DNA of 61,669 bases from Bifidobacterium pongonis (GTDB lineage: Bacteria; Actinomycetota; Actinomycetes; Actinomycetales; Bifidobacteriaceae). A model generated the notes under the pieces. That model worked only from the letters and a program-made list of their open reading frames with translations, was not told the DNA's origin and made no database searches. The stretch covers positions 1-61,669 of the forward strand of contig NZ_JAHBBE010000012.1 of NCBI RefSeq assembly GCF_019331805.1, given 5' to 3'. Both the position numbers and the translations under genes were made by a program. Shown here piece after piece: positions 55,500-61,669 of this stretch. How positions within the stretch are numbered: the stretch's first letter is position 1; each line of letters starts with the position of its first letter.

Positions 55500-55957
55500 C
55501 AGACATCACCTCCCATCTCCACGTACGCCTGCAAATCCGCACGCAGTCCATCGACTTGCGCCCGGAGCTTGTCCACCGAATCGCGGAACTCGCGGAACGC
55601 TTCCGCCTCGTCCTTCGTCCTCATTTCCTCACGCGTCGCGTCGAGTATTCCCATGCCGCTCAAGCGCCGGTTGCGCGCGCGGGCAATCTGATTCATGTTG
55701 ACGCCGATGCGGTTCAGCTCGACACGGACACGGTCCAGGGCCGGGACGTCCAGAACCACCTCGCGGCTGGGCGGCGCGTACCGACTCGCGTACAGCTCAC
55801 CGCGAAGAAAATTGGAACGCGAGCACGTCCCACGCTGCTCGTCCAGCAGGGAAAGCTCTGCGTCGCTCATACGCACCTGAACCACCTTGTCACGGCGGTC
55901 TTTCACGTACTTCTGGCGCGTCGCCTTCCCGCTTCTTTTTTCATACGTTTCCGCCAT
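55499..55957 (-). CDS. mobC: MobC-like relaxosome accessory protein
   Basis: 152 residues: basic N-terminus with an RHH-like segment (DKVVQVRMSDAELSLLDEQR), then the MobC block LNRIGVNMNQIARARNRR and a coiled coil. Presumably binds oriT and helps the relaxase. ATG at 55957 with AAAGGAGG upstream. Confidence 0.88.
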   Translation of the reverse strand: MAETYEKRSGKATRQKYVKDRRDKVVQVRMSDAELSLLDEQRGTCSRSNFLRGELYASRYAPPSREVVLDVPALDRVRVELNRIGVNMNQIARARNRRLSGMGILDATREEMRTKDEAEAFREFRDSVDKLRAQVDGLRADLQAYVEMGGDV

Positions 55958-56084
55958 GCGGAACACCTCCTTTGCTGCTATCCGAAACGCCCGCCTGCGG
56001 CGGACAATCCGAAATGCCGTTTTCGGCTAATCTCACAACGTCTCTGCGCAAAGGGGAAAAGAGCAAGCATTGACTTCGTACGTA

Positions 56085-56149
56085 CAAATTGCGATTCTCG
56101 CAATTTGCCCTACTCCGTCAGCTTGCGAGGGGGCGGCTGCGCCGCCCCC
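56085..56149. other. Candidate oriT
   Basis: A perfect 10-bp inverted repeat (caaattgcga / tcgcaatttg, 3-base spacer) lies 128 bases upstream of mobC, followed by ccctactccgtcagcttg, where a nick site would be expected, and then a 9-bp G+C hairpin (gggggcggc / gccgccccc, 56129-56149). Placement and layout fit oriTs of relaxase/MobC systems; no nick sequence was matched. Confidence 0.55.
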
Positions 56150-56258
56150 TTCGAACCCCCGCCTTTTGTCCACCGAGCATCGTCCGTCCATGTCGGACAC
56201 GGGAACGACTTCCCCTGTCCGACATGGAACCCGAATCCCTCGGTGGAACCCGGCACGG

Positions 56259-56579
56259 CTACCCTTGGTAGGCCGCACCGGAAAAACCGCCGTGCGCTTC
56301 CGACGACTCTCCAGCTTCTGCGGTAGGAACATGACCGGAATCCGCAGCGCCAGCGGCGCGCGCATCCGGCGTTCCGTGTCCGGTGCCCGGCTTCAGTCCC
56401 TTGACGAAGTCAAGGACCTCTTCCGCCGAACCCATGTCCTTCACTTCAGGGAAAACCGTCACGAGCGCGTCGGCGTAAGCCTTCGTCCTCGCGGCCTGCG
56501 CCTCGCGGCGCAGCTTCTTCGCCTGAGCCTCTAACGCACGTGCCTTCTCGGCCACATCATCAAAACTCTTCGTTGCCAT
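56259..56579 (-). CDS. Small coiled-coil protein of the mobile element
   Basis: 106 residues: an Ala/Lys/Glu-rich helix (about 1-45, likely coiled coil), a short domain with ADALVTVFPEVKDMGSAEEV and a disordered Gly/Ala tail. Strong AAGGAGG before ATG at 56579. Unknown function; similar small proteins accompany mobilization genes, which suggests an accessory role. Confidence 0.75.
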   Translation of the reverse strand: MATKSFDDVAEKARALEAQAKKLRREAQAARTKAYADALVTVFPEVKDMGSAEEVLDFVKGLKPGTGHGTPDARAAGAADSGHVPTAEAGESSEAHGGFSGAAYQG

Positions 56580-56607
56580 AATTTATTCCTCCTTGTTAGT
56601 GAAATAG

Positions 56608-57555
56608 CTACTGCTCCACAGCCGAAGTCGGCTGTGCGTCTGCGAACATTTGGGAACCATCAACAGAACCATCGAGAGTGAAATTGTCCGGGTAACTTAT
56701 ATGAATTACACCGCCCGTAAACACAGCCCAGTCATCCATATTCTCGTCGGATTGATAGGGATGACCGTTTTGTGCATCAATGAAATTGGTATCCTCAGTA
56801 ACCGGATAACTCGCGATGTCTCCATACGTAATCACGGACGCAACTTGTGCAGTCAAATCGGCCAGTTCGCTCTCGCTCAGATTGAAAGTCGCTGCATTCG
56901 AGCAGAACGTGTCGTAGCTGAGACCATGCGCCTCAAGAACAGTACGAAGCTCGTTATCGCGAATAGTCCATTGACTACTACCGGCATCAACAACAGCCAT
57001 GCCAACACCGCCACGCTTGTCAAAATAATCAGGTACGGTGTTGTACTTGTTTGTCTTATCGGGAGCGTTCGCATCGTACGCACCGCAAGTGATGCTCAAA
57101 ATTCCATAGTGTGCATCCGACTTTATAGCAATGAAATACTCACCGCTGACAAACACGTCGGAACGCTTAAAGTCAATCGTGCCAGCCTCATGAGAGGTTG
57201 CCACATAATGCGCATTCCCAGTGCGTTGCGCATCTGCCGCATCGTGCACCGCCGTGGTGAAGTTCATTGCATCACCAAGCAAATCAGTACCAATGCCGAG
57301 AAGTTTAGTCCCAAGAAGCGCAAGCGCGACAAAAATCACCGCCACACCGGCAATCTTGCGCACAACATCAATCGCATCAATGTTTCGCTTCGGCTTATCC
57401 TTCTTAGGCGGTACAGCACCCGAGGGCGGCGACGGAACAGCGGAAAGTTGCTCCGTCACATAGTCGTTGTACGCCCGCTGCTCTTCGGGCGTGAGCGTCC
57501 CGTGCTTCGCCTTCAGGCGAAATCGAGCCAGCTCATCAGGCGTCAAATCGCTCAT
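56608..57555 (-). CDS. Membrane-anchored protein of the mobile element, unknown
   Basis: 315 residues: a cytoplasmic N-terminus that starts SDLTPDELARFRLKAKHGTL (a short-C-terminal/SHOCT-like helix), a Pro/Lys linker, one transmembrane helix (about 64-85) and a roughly 230-residue extracytoplasmic domain with two Cys. Lower GC than neighbouring genes, suggesting different origin. GGAGGAG before ATG at 57555; 13 bases after the rep gene. Possibly entry-exclusion or surface interaction, but nothing proves it. Confidence 0.75.
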   Translation of the reverse strand: MSDLTPDELARFRLKAKHGTLTPEEQRAYNDYVTEQLSAVPSPPSGAVPPKKDKPKRNIDAIDVVRKIAGVAVIFVALALLGTKLLGIGTDLLGDAMNFTTAVHDAADAQRTGNAHYVATSHEAGTIDFKRSDVFVSGEYFIAIKSDAHYGILSITCGAYDANAPDKTNKYNTVPDYFDKRGGVGMAVVDAGSSQWTIRDNELRTVLEAHGLSYDTFCSNAATFNLSESELADLTAQVASVITYGDIASYPVTEDTNFIDAQNGHPYQSDENMDDWAVFTGGVIHISYPDNFTLDGSVDGSQMFADAQPTSAVEQ

Positions 57556-57568
57556 GATTTACTCCTCC

Positions 57569-59512
57569 TTAATCGTCGTCTTCTGTATCCGTCGCAAGAC
57601 CAAGCTGCTCCCTCACCGCCGCGTAACCGGCACCGAGGTCTGCGGGAGTCGTGCCGTGGGCGGTGCAGTAATCGAGGACGACCGTGCGGAAAATCCCGCG
57701 ACGCCTGCCCAAGAAGGGGACCCATCCGCCCGCGCCGCCAAAACCAGCATCGTGCTTGCTGTAGGCCCTCAAGCCGGGGCACCACTTCTCGCAGCTCGTC
57801 TTGAGGACGGACCCGCTCGCGTCCTTGCTCTGCGTCCATTCGCCGTCGGAGCACGCAAGCTCGACGATTCGGGCCGTGAACGCCTTGCGGCTCATCTGCA
57901 TCCGCATGCCCTTGTGCTCCGCGTCCAGCCATTCGTCGTAGCGCATGGACAGGTAATCATTCGGCACGAAGTCGGCCTGAATCGAATCCTTGACGTCCTC
58001 CCAGAACTCAGCCACCGTGTCGTTGCCGAGAACCCACTCGTGCTTCAGCTGCGCGGCCTCCTCAGGCTCGGGCAGCTCGTAATACCGGTCCCACTTCACC
58101 AGCGCCTGATAGGCCAGGTATTCGCAGAACTCGGGGGACACGACCCACTCGGAACGGATGGTCTTGTCGTCGGCCTTGCCGACGAACTGCCCCGCGAACG
58201 GGACGTAGATGTTGCGGGCCAGCCAAGCATCCCCCTTGTCGCGGGTCTTCGGGATGTCGTTGGCGGCGCAGACAATCAGCGCGTGGGGCGTGTAGTCGAA
58301 CATGCCCTTGTTCTTGCGCTCCACGCCTATCGCATCATGCGAGATGATTGACTTCAGGCGCGAGTTGTCCTTCAGGTACGCGCCCGAATCGGAGTCCTCG
58401 CACGTGATGAGGGAGACCCCCACGATGTTCGACACGCCGAACCGCCCGCCATCCCCGCCGCCGGCAAGCAGCGCGAGGCTTGAGGTCATGCACCCGTCGT
58501 AGCCGACGAGTGACTTGAGGCAGTCGAGGAAGGTGCTCTTCCCGTTGTGACCCGTGGTGTTGTGGAAGGTCACCATGACGCGCCAGTTGTGATAGCTGCG
58601 CAGGGACGCCCCCGCCACCTTGACGAGCAGGTCGCGCCCGCCGTCGTAGGGGACGTAGGAGTCCAGCAGCTGCCAGAAGTCAATCTTCGAGCCGTCAGGC
58701 ATCGTGTGCTCGGGGACGGGCGGCTCCTTGTCGGGGAGGCGCGTGGCGCTCTTCCTGAGCGCAACGACCTCGGGGGAGAACTCGCGCAGGACGCGCTCCT
58801 CGTAATCCCAGATTCCGTTGGCCATGAAGACCAGAGACGGGTTGTCGCACTCGCACACGCGGTTCTCCCGACGCGATGCCATGTCGTGCAGCTTCTGGAC
58901 GAAGTTCTTCTTCCAGTTGCCGTTCACGGCGCCCACGACCTCCTGACACCACAGGTCAATCTGCCCGTCGCCAATCTCGCGGTAAATTCCCTCGTCGGGG
59001 TCGTACATAGCGAACACGCCCTCCGAGGTCGGCTTGTCCACGGTCTCCTTGACGCAGACCATGCGGATGACCTCCTGCGCGAACACCAGCTCGGCGGCCT
59101 GCACGGGGTCGATGCTCTTGAGCCTCGGCCAGCGAAAGCCCCTGCCGTAAATCTTGCTCGCCTCCGGATTAGATGGCGGCTCGGACAGGTTGACCCACGC
59201 CACGAGGGCGTTCGTCACCTTGACCACGACGTCCGAGAGAGCGGACAGGCCATCGCCCGCGCAGTCGCGCAGCACATAGCTCACCACATCACTGAGCGCC
59301 TTGTGATAGTTCTCCCCGCCGTACAGGTAGTCAGGGTTGTACGCCTCGCCCTGATTCCCCTCGTCATACGCACGCCCCCTCTTCATCTCATCCTTTGTCT
59401 GCGGGTCTGATACTTGAAAAATGGGCGGTAATGAGCTAAAATATTTATAGTTAGACGGAGCGGTTCCCTTTGCTGTGGCGGCGGGGGAGCTGCTCTTTTC
59501 TTTATCAGCCAT
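57569..59512 (-). CDS. SF3 helicase / D5-type replication initiator
   Basis: 647 residues. The C-terminal two thirds carry a superfamily 3 helicase: D5_N-like LVFMANGIWDYEERVLREF (about 227-245), Walker A TTGHNGKST (319-327), Walker B ITCEDSDSG and motif C HALIVCAANDIPK. The first 220 residues lack a recognisable primase active site. Such helicases of phages and plasmids open an origin; the iteron array upstream is the obvious candidate. ATG at 59512 follows GAGGTGAG, 14 bases after the AlpA gene. Confidence 0.88.
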   Translation of the reverse strand: MADKEKSSSPAATAKGTAPSNYKYFSSLPPIFQVSDPQTKDEMKRGRAYDEGNQGEAYNPDYLYGGENYHKALSDVVSYVLRDCAGDGLSALSDVVVKVTNALVAWVNLSEPPSNPEASKIYGRGFRWPRLKSIDPVQAAELVFAQEVIRMVCVKETVDKPTSEGVFAMYDPDEGIYREIGDGQIDLWCQEVVGAVNGNWKKNFVQKLHDMASRRENRVCECDNPSLVFMANGIWDYEERVLREFSPEVVALRKSATRLPDKEPPVPEHTMPDGSKIDFWQLLDSYVPYDGGRDLLVKVAGASLRSYHNWRVMVTFHNTTGHNGKSTFLDCLKSLVGYDGCMTSSLALLAGGGDGGRFGVSNIVGVSLITCEDSDSGAYLKDNSRLKSIISHDAIGVERKNKGMFDYTPHALIVCAANDIPKTRDKGDAWLARNIYVPFAGQFVGKADDKTIRSEWVVSPEFCEYLAYQALVKWDRYYELPEPEEAAQLKHEWVLGNDTVAEFWEDVKDSIQADFVPNDYLSMRYDEWLDAEHKGMRMQMSRKAFTARIVELACSDGEWTQSKDASGSVLKTSCEKWCPGLRAYSKHDAGFGGAGGWVPFLGRRRGIFRTVVLDYCTAHGTTPADLGAGYAAVREQLGLATDTEDDD

Positions 59513-59526
59513 AAACTCACCTCCCC

Positions 59527-59736
59527 TCAGTTCTTCGGCTCAACCAGCATGTAATGCTCGGAAATCCACGCCTCGATGTCCTCCCGCTTGTAAAACACCG
59601 AGCGGTTGAACTTGTAGAATCGCGGACCCGTGTCCGTAGCTCGCCACTTGCGAAGCGTCGCCGGGCTGATGCCGAGCATGTCCGCCACCTCGGCCGTGCT
59701 CAGGAAATTCTTTTGATGAACCTGTTTCTCTTCCAT
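59527..59736 (-). CDS. AlpA/MerR-like helix-turn-helix protein (excisionase type)
   Basis: 69 residues with FLSTAEVADMLGISPATLRKW, the helix-turn-helix of the AlpA/excisionase family, then FYKFNRSVFYKREDIEAWI. First gene of the rep operon; could activate excision or control replication. ATG at 59736 with GGAGGTAGC upstream. Confidence 0.9.
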   Translation of the reverse strand: MEEKQVHQKNFLSTAEVADMLGISPATLRKWRATDTGPRFYKFNRSVFYKREDIEAWISEHYMLVEPKN

Positions 59737-59774
59737 TCGCTACCTCCCACATCCAATCTCGAACGCAAACAAAA

Positions 59775-59846
59775 AAAGCTCCTGCGGAAACCAAGACGGA
59801 CGAAAGGCATAAAAGCCTCGTCTATCTCGATTTCCACAGGAGCTTT
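59775..59846 (-). terminator. Leader hairpin/attenuator ahead of the alpA-rep operon
   Basis: On the minus strand aaagctcctgtggaaa pairs with tttccgcaggagcttt, followed by TTTTTTT. A second nested hairpin (agacgaggc ... gcctttcgtccgtct) lies inside. It sits between the promoter and alpA, so transcription probably terminates here unless relieved; a short leader RNA could result. Confidence 0.75.
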
Positions 59847-59945
59847 GCTCGTCTTTGTTTCACCTGTGACGCTCGGCGACATCGCCTCGCGCTCGGCCCT
59901 TATTCCCGATGGCAACCCCGCATCTAAGACGGGACGGGTGCTGGA

Positions 59946-59974
59946 CCTATAATTCTCGTACGTTAATCATACAA
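59946..59974 (-). promoter_or_regulatory. Promoter of the alpA-rep operon
   Basis: On the minus strand TTGTAT, 17 bases, TATAGG, about 210 bases before the alpA start. Confidence 0.6.
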
Positions 59975-60132
59975 CAGAAACGACAAGAACGCAAGAGTAA
60001 TATCTACGTTTCCGCAGGCCAGATGCCCATCCCGAGCGTTTTCCACTCATAAACGAATAGAAAAAGCTCGAAAAAGCAACCCGCCGCACCACCCGGAAAA
60101 CAACGACTGCGACAAGAGGTACACGTGAGGGC

Positions 60133-60429
60133 TGACCACATGTGTGACCACATCAAAATGGCATCTGGTCAGCTCTTGAAATGAAAATCCCCTCTTTTAT
60201 CAATGGATTTTTTTCGTTCTGACCACATGACCAGATGACCAGATAAAATCCGACAAACTTTATTTATCTATACGTATTACGTAGTCCTTTTCAATTTTTA
60301 AAAATAAGTCCTAAATTATGTGGTCATCTGGTCAGGAATTGCAAAAAGCCTGATGGCACCGAGGGATTCGGCTGACCAGATAGTGACCACATCATTTTTT
60401 CTTCTGGTCATGTGGTCAGCATGTGGTCA
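60133..60429. other. Candidate replication origin with 13 iterons
   Basis: Copies of TGACCA(C/G)AT: plus strand at 60133, 60145, 60220, 60228, 60236, 60373, 60384; minus strand at 60163, 60318, 60326, 60402 (one mismatch), 60410, 60421. Several overlap at exact 8-base spacing. An A/T-rich core (about 60245-60318, with tatttatctatacgtattac) lies in the middle, flanked by oppositely oriented copies. Upstream of the SF3 helicase gene, this is the layout of an iteron origin. Confidence 0.75.
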
Positions 60430-60483
60430 GGCAAAACGCTCATAAACGAGGGAACGGGTGATTCTTCTGTCCTAAGCAGGTGC

Positions 60484-60748
60484 GCATTTCGGACGCTTCG
60501 CGTCCTCAATGCAGGCTAGTTACGCCTCGGGCTGCGCCCTCGGCTTGCCTCATCGCATATTGGGTACGCAGAAAAGCATGGAAACCATCCAATACGGTTT
60601 CGCATGCCTCATGCGTACCTCTCGAAGGCAACGGAGGCGCGAAGCGCCGTAGTTGCCGGCCAGACGGAGGGGCGCACAGCATGCCAAGCCCATGCCGCAC
60701 CCCTTCTGTACGTCCACCCACATCCGACTGCCGCCCGCAGGGCGGCCA
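60484..60748. other. Cluster of short G+C hairpins and one long stem-loop
   Basis: Hairpins with 3-base loops: 60491-60505 (ggacgc-ttc-gcgtcc), 60529-60539, 60636-60648 (ggcgc-gaa-gcgcc, within a longer stem 60627-60657), 60730-60746 (gccgccc-gca-gggcggc). Between them 60563-60619 folds into ggtacgca / tgcgtacc with an inner gcatg..aaacc / ggtttcgcatgc stem. No gene is supported. May be a single-strand origin, attachment region or second transfer structure. Confidence 0.55.
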
Positions 60749-60825
60749 CCCTTGCATCGAGCGGATGCGAGATGCACATGGGCGCTCAAACGTCCTCAGA
60801 CCGCTTCAGAGCCGTTTTAAGGCAT

Positions 60826-60864
60826 GAAAAAAGCCCGAGGGGTACACGAGTACCCCAACGGGCT
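60826..60864 (-). terminator. Intrinsic terminator, minus strand
   Basis: Stem agcccgttggggtac / gtacccctcgggct followed by TTTTTTC on the minus strand. Second terminator downstream of ssrA. Confidence 0.85.
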
Positions 60865-60926
60865 AAAAGCGTCTTAAAACGCCTTAGAACGCGAAATACG
60901 GCGTTTCGTGGCAACGAAAACGGAAA

Positions 60927-60948
60927 GGGGACGCCATCAGGCGTCCCC
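60927..60948 (-). terminator. Intrinsic terminator of ssrA
   Basis: Stem ggggacgcc / ggcgtcccc with TTTCCGTTTT behind it on the minus strand, 60 bases after the tmRNA 3' end. Confidence 0.85.
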
Positions 60949-61007
60949 CAACCTATACACAAGCGCAAACTCATTCTTGTAAAAGAAGAGTTCGACGCTT
61001 CCTCTTC

Positions 61008-61405
61008 TGGTGGAGCTGCGGGGAATTGAACCCCGGTCCGATGACCGTACCCTCAGTCTTCTACGTGCGTAGTCCGCTGGCCAAGATGGCGATTTTTCTG
61101 CCCCCAACTCTGTCGCAGACAACCGTTGGCGAGCATATCCACAGTTAAAGTCCCCTACCGGCCCTGCGGCTCAACTGGTAGAGCAAGTCTTCTTAACGAC
61201 GCCCAACATCCTCCCGAAGACGAGGAGGAGTGGACGGAGCGGCTGCTCACTGGTTAATCCTGGCGCGAAGCTCAGGCAGCGAGAGCGAACTCAGTGCGGT
61301 TAGATTTAGCACTTATTCTTTTGCAGGGGACATCCGCGAGCGGACCCTGCGTTCTCGGCACGCTTCCCTGCGACGAACAGGTCACCGTCGAAACCGATCA
61401 GCCCC
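61008..61405 (-). ncRNA. ssrA: Transfer-messenger RNA
   Basis: Rescues stalled ribosomes and tags the nascent peptide. 5' end GGGGCTGATCGGTTTCGACGG and 3' end GGGGTTCAATTCCCCGCAGC + TCCACCA form the tRNA-like domain; CCA is encoded. The tag ORF (61272-61310) encodes AKSNRTEFALAA plus stop, the bifidobacterial tag. Length about 398 bases. Its 3' end faces the mobile element and may be the integration target. Confidence 0.95.
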
Positions 61406-61669
61406 AATCTTGAATTATCAAGCTCCGGCTTTCTGCCGGACTTTTCAGAATACACCGTGACGGCGATACACGCAATCCGCCGTGAGCGAAAGGCCTGGCT
61501 GCCGCTTCGGCGGCGACTCCAGCAGCAGTGGGCTACGACGGAGATAACGTCCGAAATCTTGCGCACTTTCGGATTCCGGCCCTGACGCAGGAGGGCATGG
61601 CCCGCGTCCTGTGTACGATTTTCATTCGCCAAAACAAAAAACCGCGATTGGAAGCCAGGAGACGGAACC
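61406..61669. other. Region upstream of ssrA, no gene recognised
   Basis: Contains a ccggc-tttct-gccgg hairpin (about 61422-61438) and a GATAAT-like box near 61416 that may belong to the ssrA promoter. A short plus-strand frame from about 61457 is not convincing. The window ends here. Confidence 0.4.

Larger units (their letters stand above)
48563..60825 (-). mobile_element. Integrative mobilizable element with replication module
   Basis: About 12 kb with serine recombinase, methyltransferase/DUF262 cassette, ParA, relaxase, MobC, SF3 helicase and AlpA regulator, almost all on one strand, flanked by host-like genes (lipoprotein on the left, ssrA on the right). No type IV secretion genes, so transfer needs a helper. 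Exact ends are not determined: the left end is near the recombinase 3' end, the right end between the iterons and ssrA. Confidence 0.7.

Noticed and set aside
61165..61190. tRNA-like D-arm (cggctcaactggtagagc) on the plus strand
   Set aside because: Lies inside ssrA on the opposite strand and is not followed by a matching variable or T arm, so no complete tRNA can be folded.
61306..61632. 108-codon minus-strand frame
   Set aside because: Runs through the 5' half of the tmRNA gene; coding is implausible.

Overview
The window looks like Bifidobacterium (Actinobacteria). The minus-strand tmRNA near the right edge encodes the bifidobacterial tag AKSNRTEFALAA, base composition is mostly GC-rich, and glnA follows a DUF4191 membrane-protein gene as in other actinobacteria. 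The window runs from an actinobacterial core segment, through a low-GC decayed bacteriocin-type cluster, back to core genes, and ends in a mobilizable element next to ssrA.

Layout. 1-11.4 kb: DUF4191 gene, glnA, a frameshifted small gene, a surface protein, a repeat-rich spacer, the TPP-riboswitch transporter ykoEDC, a CDF metal exporter and an Mrp/ApbC ATPase. 11.7-12.5 kb: a nitrilase-family amidase. 12.7-21.8 kb: a low-GC cluster resembling class II lanthipeptide machinery (peptidase-C39 ABC exporter, ATPase and two permeases, a LanM-like fragment, a LuxR/HisKA_3 two-component pair). The exporter gene is split near its 5' end by an IS607-type element (tnpA+tnpB). 22-38 kb: ligA, a large TPR protein, a polytopic membrane protein, a lone ABC ATPase, an aminotransferase, ppgK, an FMN-riboswitch-controlled ribU followed by a fused EcfA-EcfA-EcfT protein, and gmk. 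38.4-45.2 kb: efp-nusB-carA-carB-pyrF-like, all on the minus strand. 46-48.4 kb: an arylsulfotransferase-like protein and a lipoprotein.

48.6 kb to about 60.8 kb: an integrative mobilizable element with all long genes on the minus strand. It carries a large serine recombinase, a cassette of ribbon-helix-helix protein + EcoRI-type adenine methyltransferase + DUF262-HNH protein, ParA, relaxase and MobC with a candidate oriT, two accessory proteins, an SF3-helicase replication protein and an AlpA-type regulator. Upstream lies a dense array of 13 TGACCA(C/G)AT iterons that looks like a replication origin. The set suggests an element that integrates, excises, can be mobilized by a helper, and may replicate and partition when excised.

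Most interesting points: the iteron/SF3 replication module; the methyltransferase/DUF262-HNH cassette; the IS607 insertion exactly in front of the exporter's peptidase active site, with a TnpA lacking its usual nucleophile serine; an OMP-decarboxylase-like protein lacking two of four catalytic residues; a family of about 50-bp intergenic palindromes at three loci; and a 57-bp-arm inverted repeat.
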